The notes under the pieces: model-generated
Seen by the model: the letters and a program-made list of their open reading frames with translations, nothing else
The model's database searches: none
What the model was told of the DNA's origin: nothing
From: JBGPLJ01 sp963826145
GTDB lineage: Bacteria > Pseudomonadota > Gammaproteobacteria > Steroidobacterales > Steroidobacteraceae
Length of the DNA: 64,000 nucleotides
NCBI GenBank assembly: GCA_963826145.1
Contig: CAWGVW010000001.1
Coordinates: 744,001 to 808,000 of the forward strand
Direction of reading: 5' to 3'
Translations under genes and position numbers: made by a program
In this document: piece by piece, positions 56,141 to 64,000 of the stretch
Numbering within the stretch: position 1 is the first letter of the stretch
Layout of the letters: each line of letters opens with the position of its first letter

Positions 56141-57562
56141 ATGACGCCAGCATCGAACAGTTCGACTTACGACCTTGTCGTCATCGGTTGCGGCGCGGCG
56201 GGTCTGTCGGCCGCCGTCAGCTACGTCGAATCGGCGGCGGCGCGGGGACACATAGCACGGGTCGCCGTGCTCGAGCGCGCGAACCGGGAAGGACGCGGCG
56301 GCGCCACGCGTTGGACGAGCGCCTGGTTTCGAATTACCTCGGACCGTCGGCTCGATCCAGGTTTCCTCGAGCGTATGCGCGTCGTTTCCAAAGGCCTGGC
56401 GGACCTCGAGTACTGTCGTAGGCTTGAACTGGAAGTCACTGATACATTGACATTTATTGAGGCTCACGACGTCGAGCTAATCTACTTCCCGCAGCCTTTC
56501 GCCAATCGCAATACGGGCGGCGGCCTTGGGATGCCGGCGCGCGGTGGAGTCGGCATTGTCGACGGCCTCGCGGCGGCGCTCGAACGCAAGGCGGGCGCAG
56601 AGATTCTCTACGAGACCGAGGCGGTACGCTTGCGGGTTTCAACCGATGGTCGTATCGACGGCGTCGTGGTGCGCGGTCGCGATGGACTCCTGCGCACGCT
56701 CGGCGCCGGCGCCGTGGTGATCGCGTGCGGCGGCTTCGAAGGCAATCCTGAAATGCTGACGCAGTATCTTGGGGCGCGAGCCTGCGATCTGCCGCTCGTC
56801 GCCCCGACACTGAAGAACAATCGCGGCGAGGGCCTCCGCATGGCGGTCGAGATCGGCGCCGATACCGCCGGACAGTTCGACATGTTTCACGGTGAACCGG
56901 CCGATCCGCGCTCGCAGAAGCCGGACGCGGTGGTGTATGCCTATCCGTTCGGCATCGTGGTGAACGGCGCGGGCCAGCGCTTCTTCGATGAAGGCAAGGA
57001 CAGCTTCGATTCGACCTTCGAGGAGTTCGCGTTCGAGATCTGGCGCCACCAGGAGCAGCGCGCGTTCTTCATCGGCGACCAGGCGACGCTCGCGATCGCG
57101 AACGTCGAGAAAATCATTCTCACCGACCAGCCCGCTGTCACGGCGGGATCGATTCGCGAGCTGGCGGGGCAACTGGGAATCGACCGGACCGCGCTCGAGC
57201 GCACGGTCGAGGATTACAACGCGGCCATCGAGCCCGGGCCCATCGACGTACGCATTCGCGACGGCAAGGCCGCACGCGGACTCGAGCCGCCGAAATCGAA
57301 CTGGGCCTTCGCGCTTCGATCGCCGCCTTTCATCGCGTACCCGCTCACCTGTGCGATCACGTTCACCTTCGGTGGCGTGCGCACGGATGCGAATGCCCGT
57401 GTCGTCACGCCCACGGGCACGCCGATCCCGGGGCTTTATGCCGCCGGCGAGGTGACGGGTCTCTACTATTACTCGTATCCTGCAGGCACTTCGGTGCTGC
57501 GCGCGGCAACCTTCGGCCGCCTCGCTGGCGCGCACGCGGCGTCGCTCGCCGGGGGAGGTTGA
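56141..57562 (+). CDS. FAD-dependent dehydrogenase, fumarate-reductase/tricarballylate-dehydrogenase type
   Basis: 473-residue flavoprotein. Seen: dinucleotide motif LVVIGCGAAGLSAAVSYVE, the FAD-contacting GGATRWTSAWFR, AVVIACGGFEGNPEMLTQYL, IVVNGAGQRFFDEG, and the C-terminal GLYAAGEVTGLYYYSYPAGT. The soluble FAD_binding_2 family oxidises C-C bonds of di/tricarboxylates or steroid-like ketones. No signal peptide. Starts 3 bp after the first ALDH. Substrate unknown. Confidence 0.88.
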   Translation: MTPASNSSTYDLVVIGCGAAGLSAAVSYVESAAARGHIARVAVLERANREGRGGATRWTSAWFRITSDRRLDPGFLERMRVVSKGLADLEYCRRLELEVTDTLTFIEAHDVELIYFPQPFANRNTGGGLGMPARGGVGIVDGLAAALERKAGAEILYETEAVRLRVSTDGRIDGVVVRGRDGLLRTLGAGAVVIACGGFEGNPEMLTQYLGARACDLPLVAPTLKNNRGEGLRMAVEIGADTAGQFDMFHGEPADPRSQKPDAVVYAYPFGIVVNGAGQRFFDEGKDSFDSTFEEFAFEIWRHQEQRAFFIGDQATLAIANVEKIILTDQPAVTAGSIRELAGQLGIDRTALERTVEDYNAAIEPGPIDVRIRDGKAARGLEPPKSNWAFALRSPPFIAYPLTCAITFTFGGVRTDANARVVTPTGTPIPGLYAAGEVTGLYYYSYPAGTSVLRAATFGRLAGAHAASLAGGG

Positions 57563-57564
57563 AA

Positions 57565-58398
57565 ATGGTGCGGGTCGTTTCATTGGAAACCGTGCCGCTC
57601 GTCGAGCGCGCGCACGTTCGCGAGGGGCTGTTCCGCTCGCGCCGCCTTCTCATCGGGGCACCGCGAACCGCCGGCAACTTTTCGCTGCAGCTCGTCTCGA
57701 CGCCGAACTCCTATCAGTCGCCGCGTCACCGCCACAATTTCGACCAGGTGCGCTACCAGATCGAAGGCGACTTCGATTTCGGGCCTGACGGCAAGATGCG
57801 GCCGGGATCGATCGCGTATTTTCCGGAGGCGACGCACTACGGCCCGCAGTCGAGCACGGGCCCGAGCCTGACCCTTGTCCTGCAGTTCGGCGGCGCAAGC
57901 GGCGACGGCTACATTTCGTCGGAGGAATACGAGCAGGCGATGCAGGAACTCGCGACCGTCGGTACGTTCGCGAAGGGCGTCTATACGCGTCTCAAATCCG
58001 ACGGGCGCAAACTCAACCAGGATGCGTACGAAGCCGTGTGGGAAAAGGTGAATGGCCGGCCGCTCGACTATCCGCCGCAGCGCTACGCCCGCGCGATCTT
58101 CACCGAGCCCGATCACTTTCGCTGGGTACCGGTTACCAGCCATGCGGGGGTGAGCCTGAAGCTCCTCGGCATCTTTTCCGAGCGTCGAGTGAAGCTCGCG
58201 CTCTTTCGCATCGAGGCCGGCGCGAGGCTCGAGCTCGAAGATGCAAGCCTTTATTTCGTGCGATCGGGCACCGGCGCCGCGGGCGAGGAAAAGATCGAAC
58301 GACACACGACCATTCACGTGCCGCGCGGCGAGCACGCGGCGGCAATCGCCGGCGACACGCTCGAGCTCCTGCAGCTCGGCCTGCCGCGATTCGACTGA
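57565..58398 (+). CDS. Cupin-domain protein
   Basis: 277 residues. First cupin: QSPRHRHNFDQVRYQIEGDF, with metal-type His, and the strand PDGKMRPGSIAYFPEATHYG. A second, degenerate cupin is at the C-terminus (ALFRIEAGARLELEDASLYF, IHVPRGEHAAA). Could be a dioxygenase, isomerase or sensor. ATG 57565 has a GGGGGAGG box; a TTG overlapping the previous stop is in frame but lacks this spacing. No known close functional assignment. Confidence 0.75.
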   Translation: MVRVVSLETVPLVERAHVREGLFRSRRLLIGAPRTAGNFSLQLVSTPNSYQSPRHRHNFDQVRYQIEGDFDFGPDGKMRPGSIAYFPEATHYGPQSSTGPSLTLVLQFGGASGDGYISSEEYEQAMQELATVGTFAKGVYTRLKSDGRKLNQDAYEAVWEKVNGRPLDYPPQRYARAIFTEPDHFRWVPVTSHAGVSLKLLGIFSERRVKLALFRIEAGARLELEDASLYFVRSGTGAAGEEKIERHTTIHVPRGEHAAAIAGDTLELLQLGLPRFD

Positions 58399-58408
58399 AG
58401 GAACGAAC

Positions 58409-59893
58409 GTGGCAGCCGCGCCTCCCATTCCCACCCGCGATCCCGCCGACGTCGATCGAACGTTTTCGATGCTCATCGACGGCGAGTGGACCGCCGCCGC
58501 ATCGAGGCAGTCATTTGCATGCGTCGACCCTTACACGGAAGAGAGCTGGGGCCGTGTGCCCAAGGCCGACGCGAGCGATGTCGATCGCGCCGTGTGCGCC
58601 GCGCGCACCGCGTTCGACTCGGGCCGCTGGCCGCAGACTCCGCCCGCGCGCAGGGCCGCACTCCTCAGAAAGCTTGCGGGGCTCATCGAAGAGAATGCGG
58701 CGCGCCTCGCCGTCTGTCAGACCCGGGAGAACGGCAAGCTTCTGAGCGAGATGTTGCCGGGTTCCGGCGTGCTGGCCGCCGCTTGCCATTACTTTGCGGG
58801 GCTCGCCGAGACGGAGAGCGGCAAGACAATTTCGTTGAGTTACCCCAACGTTACGGGCTATACGGTGCGTGAGCCCATCGGCGTCGTCGCGGCGATCACG
58901 CCGTGGAACTCGCCGCTCCTCCTGCTCGGCTGGAAACTCTTCCCCGCGCTCGCCGCAGGCAATACCGTCGTCGTGAAGCCTTCCGAGGTGACTCCGACCT
59001 CGACCCTGCTGCTTGCGGAGCTGATCGTGCAAGCGGGCTTTCCGCGCGGCGTCGTCAATGTCGTCACCGGACTCGGCGAGACCGGCCGCGCGCTGGCGGA
59101 GCATCCGGGCGTCGACCGGATCGCGTTCACCGGGTCGACGTCGACGGGTCGCGCAATCGCGCATGCCGCCGCGGAGCGCAACGCGCGCGTATCGCTCGAG
59201 CTCGGCGGCAAGTCGCCGAACATCATTTTCGCCGACGCGGATCTCGACAACGCGGTGAACGGCGTGATGGCCGGCGTGTTCGCCGCGACGGGGCAGACCT
59301 GCGTGGCCGGATCGCGTGTGCTGGTGGAGGCGGGAGCGTACGAGAAGGTCGCCGGACTCCTCGCAAGTCGCGCACGGCTCATTCGGCCGGGCGATCCGCT
59401 CGATTCTGCAACGCAGCTTGGGCCCCTTGCCTCGCGTGCGCAGCTTGAAAAGGTGCTCGGCTATTTCAGGATCGCGCGCGACGAGGGGCTCGAGCTGCTG
59501 GCCGGCGGGCGGCGGATCGAGCGTCGCGGCTTCTTCGTCGAGCCAACGGTCTACGGCAGGGTGGCGAATACCTGCCGGCTCGCACGCGAGGAGATCTTCG
59601 GGCCGGTCGTCGCGCTGATGCCGTTCCGGGATGAGGATGAGGCGGTTGCGATCGCGAACGATACGCCCTACGGCCTCGCCGCCGGCGTCTGGACGGAAAA
59701 CCTGCGACGCGCTCACCGCCTGATCTCACGGCTGCGCACCGGAATGGTCTGGGTGAATAACTACCGGCTCATGTCGTATGCGACACCCTTTGGCGGTTAC
59801 AAGCAGAGCGGGCTTGGCCGCGAACTCGGTCCCGAGTCCCTGCACGAGTACACGGAACTGAAGAGCGTCTGGATCGACGCGTCGGAGGCCTGA
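58409..59893 (+). CDS. Aldehyde dehydrogenase (paralogue 2 of the catabolic operon)
   Basis: 494-residue ALDH starting with GTG 58409 (AAGGA upstream). Seen: DVDRTFSMLIDGEW, ITPWNSPLLLLGWKLFPALA, FTGSTSTGRAIAHAA, Glu in SLELGGKSPNIIFADA, nucleophile Cys in AATGQTCVAGSRV, EEIFGPVVALMPF. Similarity to the ALDH at 54.6 kb runs end to end. Two ALDHs would fit a cleavage step giving two different aldehydes, as expected from a lignostilbene dioxygenase. Confidence 0.94.
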   Translation: MAAAPPIPTRDPADVDRTFSMLIDGEWTAAASRQSFACVDPYTEESWGRVPKADASDVDRAVCAARTAFDSGRWPQTPPARRAALLRKLAGLIEENAARLAVCQTRENGKLLSEMLPGSGVLAAACHYFAGLAETESGKTISLSYPNVTGYTVREPIGVVAAITPWNSPLLLLGWKLFPALAAGNTVVVKPSEVTPTSTLLLAELIVQAGFPRGVVNVVTGLGETGRALAEHPGVDRIAFTGSTSTGRAIAHAAAERNARVSLELGGKSPNIIFADADLDNAVNGVMAGVFAATGQTCVAGSRVLVEAGAYEKVAGLLASRARLIRPGDPLDSATQLGPLASRAQLEKVLGYFRIARDEGLELLAGGRRIERRGFFVEPTVYGRVANTCRLAREEIFGPVVALMPFRDEDEAVAIANDTPYGLAAGVWTENLRRAHRLISRLRTGMVWVNNYRLMSYATPFGGYKQSGLGRELGPESLHEYTELKSVWIDASEA

Positions 59894-59894
59894 C

Positions 59895-60533
59895 ATGACC
59901 GATTTGCCGAAAGACATATTCACGGAGCCCGAGGATGTCGATCACGACACGCTCAGGAATCTCGGACCGCTCGCACCCATGGCGGGCATCTGGGAAGGCA
60001 AGCGCGGACTCGACGTGAGTCCGAAGGCGGAAGGGCCGGAAAGCAAGGCCTATATCGAGCGCTATGAGCTGCAGCCGATCGATCCGCAGGCGAATGGACC
60101 GCAGCTCTACTATGGCCTGCGCTATCACACGCGCATCGTGAAACCGAAGGAAGTGGAAACCTTCCACGACCAGGTGGGCTACTGGCTGTGGGAACCGGCA
60201 ACGGGCACCGTCGTCCTGACGATCGCAATACCGCGCGCGCAGGTCGCGCTCGCTGTGGGCAAGGCAGCTCCCGACGCGAAATCGTTTGAGCTCGTCGCTA
60301 AACGCGGTCCGACGAACTATGGAATCTGCTCGGCCGATTTTCTCGAGCAGGCATTTACGACCACGGACTATCGGATCGCCGTGACAATCGATGGACCGAA
60401 CACCTGGTCGTACCAGCAGGACACGACTCTTCTCGTACGCGGCCAGAAAGAGCCGTTCCACCACACGGACAAGAACACGCTCACCCGCATCGGTGCGCCA
60501 ACCCCGAATCCGCTGGCGCTCGCGGGCGACTAA
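59895..60533 (+). CDS. Nitrobindin/FABP-like heme-binding beta-barrel protein
   Basis: 212 residues. Seen: LGPLAPMAGIWEGKRGLDV, the GxWxGxG-type motif that opens nitrobindin/THAP4-like ten-stranded barrels, then YYGLRYHTRIV, and FHDQVGYWLWEPATGTVVLT. Characterised members bind heme or a hydrophobic ligand. It is the last gene of the catabolic operon, 1 bp after the ALDH, and its stop overlaps the stop of a converging remnant. Role here unknown. Confidence 0.78.
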   Translation: MTDLPKDIFTEPEDVDHDTLRNLGPLAPMAGIWEGKRGLDVSPKAEGPESKAYIERYELQPIDPQANGPQLYYGLRYHTRIVKPKEVETFHDQVGYWLWEPATGTVVLTIAIPRAQVALAVGKAAPDAKSFELVAKRGPTNYGICSADFLEQAFTTTDYRIAVTIDGPNTWSYQQDTTLLVRGQKEPFHHTDKNTLTRIGAPTPNPLALAGD

Positions 60534-61062
60534 GTCGTGTCGGCGCCCTGCTGCGGTGGCCTTGGAAGCGAGCGCAACGCGCGTACGAGTGTCGTGCCCG
60601 GCTTGACGTTCCAGCCCCTGAGGTTGATGCGCGCAGCGCTGCCGAGTTTCGCGGGATAGCGGATCTCGACGCTCTTCGATTCACCCGGCAGGAGCGACAC
60701 GTAGTTGTCAGTGTAGAGGGCGGGCAGAATGCGCGCATCGTGTTCGTCTACCAGTGTGAGTTTCGCGGCGAGGGCGGCCTGCGAGCCGTTATTGACGAGA
60801 TTTGTGGTGACGACCATGTCGTCGGCCGCGCGTACCGACCGCGCGCTGATCGCGACCGGTTGAGCCGCGAGATCGTTGAGCTTGCGATAGCTCGCCTCAT
60901 CGCGCCCCTGCCAGTAGAAGCTCTCCGAAACGAGTGCGCCGGCCGCGTCTGTAAGGCGCAGCGTGACGAACACGACCCCTTCCTTCACAAGGAGGGGCGC
61001 GAGGTCGAGCGACGCAAGATTTGTGACGCCATCCGCCGCCGCGCTCACATCGTCCACGCGCT
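60530..61062 (-). pseudogene. Glycoside hydrolase family 2 C-terminal remnant
   Basis: Only about 175 C-terminal residues are present. ASYRKLNDLAAQPVAISARS, TTNLVNNGSQAALAAKLTLV, YTDNYVSLLPGESKSVEIRY and INLRGWNV match the final Ig-like domain of GH2 exo-beta-D-glucosaminidases/mannosidases. The catalytic barrel and all N-terminal domains are missing; sequence upstream (61063 onward) belongs to a transporter on the other strand. No plausible start with a ribosome-binding site. A deletion or misassembly has removed the rest. Confidence 0.75.
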
Positions 61063-61221
61063 CGGCTCCTGCCGCTGATCGTCGGCAAGATCGCGGACCT
61101 CGCGGGCGTGCACCTGGCTTTCTACGTCCCGATGATCGCGTACGCGTTTATTGTCGCATTCGCGCTGGCTGCGGGCAGAGCCCGTATAGTTGCGACCAGC
61201 GCAGCCGTCGGCGCGCACTGA
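61060..61221 (+). pseudogene. FucP-like MFS sugar transporter C-terminal remnant
   Basis: About 53 residues in frame: LLPLIVGKIADLAGVHLAFY and VPMIAYAFIVAFALAAGR are the last two helices of the FucP/glucose-galactose MFS family, ending at a TGA at 61219-61221. No start codon; everything before helix 11 is missing. It sits head-to-head with the GH2 remnant, and the AGE epimerase follows 15 bp later, so the original unit was probably sugar transporter plus epimerase. Confidence 0.7.
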
Positions 61222-61236
61222 CGCAGGAAAGATCGG

Positions 61237-62395
61237 TTGGCCAGCGATCCCACGGGTCGAAACACGCGCCTGTCGTTGAAGATTGCACACGCCGAGCTTT
61301 CGTCCTGGCTGCGCGAGTCGGCCTATCCGCTGTGGTCGACCCAGGGCATGGACCGCACGCGCGGCGGATTTCACGAGCGGCTGACGATGGAAGGCGAACC
61401 GCTGGCCGAGGCGCGACGTGCAAGAGTGCAGCCGCGCCAGGCCTATGCCTTTGCATTGGCGCCGGCGCTTGGCTGGAGTGGCGACGCTGCTCAGGCCGTC
61501 ACGCACGCGCTCGATTTTTTCTTTGCCAAGTACCGCCGGCCCGACGGCTTCTTCATTACGCTCGCGAGCGCCGACGGCTCGCCGTTGGATGAGCGGGTCC
61601 TTCTCTACGATCAGGCGTTCGCTCTGCTCGCGCTTGCCGAGAGCCAGCGCGTTCTGGGGCCCCGTCCAGATTATGTAAAAGAGGCGGCCGATCTCCGTAC
61701 TCTTATATATGGGTCCTTCAAGCGCTCGAACTTCGGCTTTGACACGGGCCTGCCCGGGCGGCTGCCACTCCTGTCGAATCCGCACATGCATCTCTTCGAG
61801 GCGAGTCTCGCCTGGGTCGCCATCGACGGCGATCCAGCCTGGCGGATGCTTGCCGACGAAATCGCGAGTCTTGCCCTGCGGCATTTCATCGATCCCGTGA
61901 GCGGCGCCTTGCGGGAAGCCTTTGATGCGCAATGGCATCCGCTCGCGAGTGCGGGCGGACAGATCGTCGAGCCCGGCCACCAATTCGAGTGGGCGTGGCT
62001 CCTCTTGCGCTGGAGCGAGCGCGCACATCCGCAGGCGCGGTCCGCTGCGCTACGGCTGATCGAAGTGGGCGAGCAGCACGGTGTGCGGCGCGGCGTCGCC
62101 ATCAATGCGCTGCTCGACGATTTCTCAGTGAGGGAAGGTACGGCACGGCTCTGGCCGCAGACCGAGCGCATCAAGGCGGCACTGATCGCTGCCCGCCTGA
62201 CGGGCGAAGCGCGGTACTGGACGATGGCCGATGCCGCCGTGCAGGGCTTTCGCCGCTTTCTCAATACGAAAGTGCGCTGGGTTGTGGCACGACCGCCTGA
62301 CACTCGAGAACGATTTCGTCAACGAACCGGCGCCTGCGAGCAGCTTCTATCACATCGTCGCCGCGATCAAAGAACTCGCGGAATCCGTCAACTAG
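61237..62395 (+). CDS. AGE-family sugar epimerase/isomerase, one frameshift
   Basis: N-acylglucosamine 2-epimerase/mannose isomerase-like (alpha/alpha)6 barrel, about 385 residues. Seen: WSTQGMDRTRGGFHERLT, RVQPRQAYAFALAPALGW, LSNPHMHLFEASLAW, VEPGHQFEWAWLLLRWSE with catalytic His and LWPQTERIKAALIAA. A break near 62279 hides the normal end; the next frame gives NDFVNEPAPASSFYHIVAA and stops at 62395. TTG start 61237 follows AGGAAAG. Interconverts mannose/fructose/glucose or N-acyl forms; follows the remnant of a sugar transporter. Confidence 0.87.
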
Positions 62396-62534
62396 CCGCT
62401 CGCCATACCGCACCCCCAGAACGGCCCGGCGCATCAGACCGCTGCAACCCTTTTGCCGGGACTAGCATCTGAATGTTCGCGGCAACTCCGAGTCCCCGTC
62501 GGAGCCCGAGGGAAATAGTCCAAGGGATACAGTC

Positions 62535-64000
62535 ATGGAATCCGTGTCCTGGTCCGGCCGCAGTCCCGTTGGCGTGGCGGTCATTGCCATTCTTGTCGGG
62601 CTGCTGGGCGCCCTGAGCGTCAGCCGCCTTCCGCTACAGCTTTTTCCGGACATAACCGCCCCCCAGATCTCGATCCAGGCCGGCTGGCGTTCCGCCTCGC
62701 CGGAGGAAGTGGAATCGGCGCTGCTCGAGCCGCTCGAAAATGTGCTGCAGGGGCTCTCGGGCGTCGAGGAGATTGAGGGAAATGCCGGTTCCGGCTTTGC
62801 CGGCGTCAATCTCAAGTTCGCGATCGGCACGGACATGAAGAACGCGCTGGTCGAGGTGATCGGGCGCCTGAACCGGCTGCCGCCGCTTCCGCCCGATGCG
62901 GACCGGCCCATCGTAACGCTCGGTGGACAGGACAACACCAACGAGCAGCTGTCGTATTTCTTCGTGCAGCTCCTGCCCGGGACACCTGGGCCCATCGATT
63001 CCTACGAACGCTTCATCGAAGACACAGTGCGCACGCGAATCGAAGCGGTTCCCGGCGTCGCGGCCGTCGAAGTCAATTCGGGTCCGACCAACGACGTGCG
63101 CATCACCGTGGATCTCGCCCGCGCGGCGTCCTATGGCATCGCGGTTCCGGACATTGCCGCCCGGGCGGCGAGTGCGAGCAATGTTTCCGGCGGCCAGCTC
63201 GATGTCGGACGGCGCCAATACACGCTCCGGTTCACGGGTCTGTTCGCGCCGTCGCAGCTTGGCGAGCTGGTACTTGCGTGGCGCGATGGGCGGCCCGTCA
63301 AGCTTTCGGACGTCGCGACGATTGACGTCGGTCCGCCGGCGCGCACCTTCTTCTCCTACCAGAACGGCAATCCATCGATCGGCTTGAGGATCATCCGGGC
63401 AAATGGCGCGAACGTGCTCGCGACGCTCGAGGCCGTGAAGGCCGTGGTCGCGGAGCTTCGCGACGGACCCCTGAAGGCGAAGGGCCTCGGCATCGAGCAG
63501 TCGTTCGACGCCGCGCTTTTCATCCATCGCGCGGTGAACCTGCTCACCGAGAACCTTGTCGTCGGCGCGCTGCTCGCGCTCATCGTCGTCTGGTGGTTCA
63601 TGCGCGAACGGCGCGTGACGCTTCTCATCGCGGCGACCATTCCAGTGTGCCTGTGCGCAACCTTCACGATTCTCGATCTGACGGGCCGGAGCCTCAACGT
63701 CATTTCGCTCGCCGGGCTCGCCTTCGCCGTCGGCATGGTGGTCGAAGGCGCGATCGTCGTTTCGGGCAATGTCGTGCGTCTGCGCGAATCGGGCATGTCG
63801 ATTGCGGATGCGTCGCGGGCGGGTGCGAAGCAGGTGGCTGGCGCCTTGATTGCTTCGACCGCCACCACGGTTGCGGTCTTCGTGCCCGTACTGTTCCTGA
63901 AAGACGTCGAAGGTCAGCTCTTCGGCGATCTCGCGCTGACGATCTCCATTGCAGTCGCTGTTTCCGTGCTGGTGGCGCTCACGATGCTGCCGGTCGCGCT
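62535..64000 (+). CDS. RND-family efflux transporter (AcrB/HAE1-like), 3' truncated by window edge
   Basis: Open from ATG 62535 (AAGGGA box) to the right edge: 488 residues of an expected ~1000-1050. Seen: first helix VAVIAILVGLLGALSVSRLP, LFPDITAPQISIQAGWRSAS, porter-domain text EVIGRLNRLPPLPPDADRP, VPGVAAVEVNSGPTNDVRI, then helices 2-6 (LVVGALLALIVVWWFM; ATIPVCLCATFTI; LAGLAFAVGMVVEGAIVVSG). The helix-4 motif reads GMVVEGAIVV where proton-driven RND pumps have D-D or D-N. No membrane-fusion protein gene lies upstream in the window. Confidence 0.9.
   Translation, partial: MESVSWSGRSPVGVAVIAILVGLLGALSVSRLPLQLFPDITAPQISIQAGWRSASPEEVESALLEPLENVLQGLSGVEEIEGNAGSGFAGVNLKFAIGTDMKNALVEVIGRLNRLPPLPPDADRPIVTLGGQDNTNEQLSYFFVQLLPGTPGPIDSYERFIEDTVRTRIEAVPGVAAVEVNSGPTNDVRITVDLARAASYGIAVPDIAARAASASNVSGGQLDVGRRQYTLRFTGLFAPSQLGELVLAWRDGRPVKLSDVATIDVGPPARTFFSYQNGNPSIGLRIIRANGANVLATLEAVKAVVAELRDGPLKAKGLGIEQSFDAALFIHRAVNLLTENLVVGALLALIVVWWFMRERRVTLLIAATIPVCLCATFTILDLTGRSLNVISLAGLAFAVGMVVEGAIVVSGNVVRLRESGMSIADASRAGAKQVAGALIASTATTVAVFVPVLFLKDVEGQLFGDLALTISIAVAVSVLVALTMLPVA

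Noticed and set aside
54626..56467. 613-codon open frame antisense to the first ALDH and FAD gene
   Set aside because: No domain or signal recognisable, and it runs through two well-supported genes. A similar antisense frame lies under the second ALDH, as expected of high-GC codon bias.
62462..63868. Minus-strand open frames at the right end
   Set aside because: They oppose a continuous plus-strand RND gene that is open to the window edge and has strong family motifs.

Overview
The window reads as a chromosomal segment of a Gram-negative proteobacterium, most likely a gammaproteobacterium. The outer-membrane export, porin, RND and sodium symporter genes, the AlgA/XanB-type bifunctional ManC and the CstA/YbdD pair point that way; I cannot name a genus. 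Base composition looks lower in GC in the first ~27 kb, a surface-glycan island, than in the rest. About a dozen otherwise well-conserved genes carry single-base frameshifts, in patches. I annotate these as one gene each, give approximate breakpoints, and suspect assembly errors for most.

1-27 kb is a polysaccharide/O-antigen-type locus. It runs from an SLBB-domain exporter (cut by the left edge) and a Wzz-like chain-length protein to an HpaI-type aldolase, a PglC-like initiating phosphoglycosyl transferase, two asparagine-synthase-like amidotransferases, a Wzy-like polymerase/ligase, a MurJ/Wzx-like flippase and two methyltransferases. A third asparagine-synthase paralogue and a GT4 glycosyltransferase lie on the minus strand. 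Next come a GT-B enzyme, an acetamidino module (WbpG-like amidotransferase, HisF2, HisH2) and a tightly overlapping nonulosonate block: Gfo/Idh oxidoreductase, CMP-sugar synthetase, SDR, NeuB/LegI, NeuC/LegG, NeuD/PglD and a CBS-domain/PLP-aminotransferase fusion. A PglF/FlaA1/CapD 4,6-dehydratase follows at 27.5 kb. Together they could make CMP-legionaminic acid by the UDP-bacillosamine route.

29.5-42 kb holds an AbiEii-like toxin/antitoxin pair, a lone nucleotidyltransferase, nucleotide-sugar genes (UDP-glucose dehydrogenase, ManC, a WbpE-like aminotransferase, a phosphomannomutase), cstA-ybdD, a REP-associated tyrosine transposase (RAYT) and a GlcD-like oxidase. The gaps between several of these genes are filled by near-perfect long palindromes whose arms match the ends of the RAYT element.

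42-50 kb has a von Willebrand A protein with a C-terminal sorting-like tail, an OprO/P-type porin, an orphan ModA with a candidate ModE operator, a DUF4136 lipoprotein, an SMP-30 lactonase with a broken sodium:solute symporter, and an Xre/RES toxin-antitoxin operon with a clear promoter/operator.

50-60.5 kb carries a nine-gene plus-strand operon: a lignostilbene-dioxygenase-like carotenoid oxygenase, a MetE-like methyltransferase, a 4,5-dihydroxyphthalate-decarboxylase-like protein, two paralogous aldehyde dehydrogenases, an FAD dehydrogenase, a cupin and a nitrobindin-like barrel, with a SnoaL-like gene divergent. I infer catabolism of an aromatic, possibly stilbenoid, compound. At ~61.06 kb a GH2 remnant and a FucP-like transporter remnant meet head-to-head at a deletion or misassembly point. 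An AGE-family epimerase and the start of an RND efflux pump, open to the right edge, close the window.
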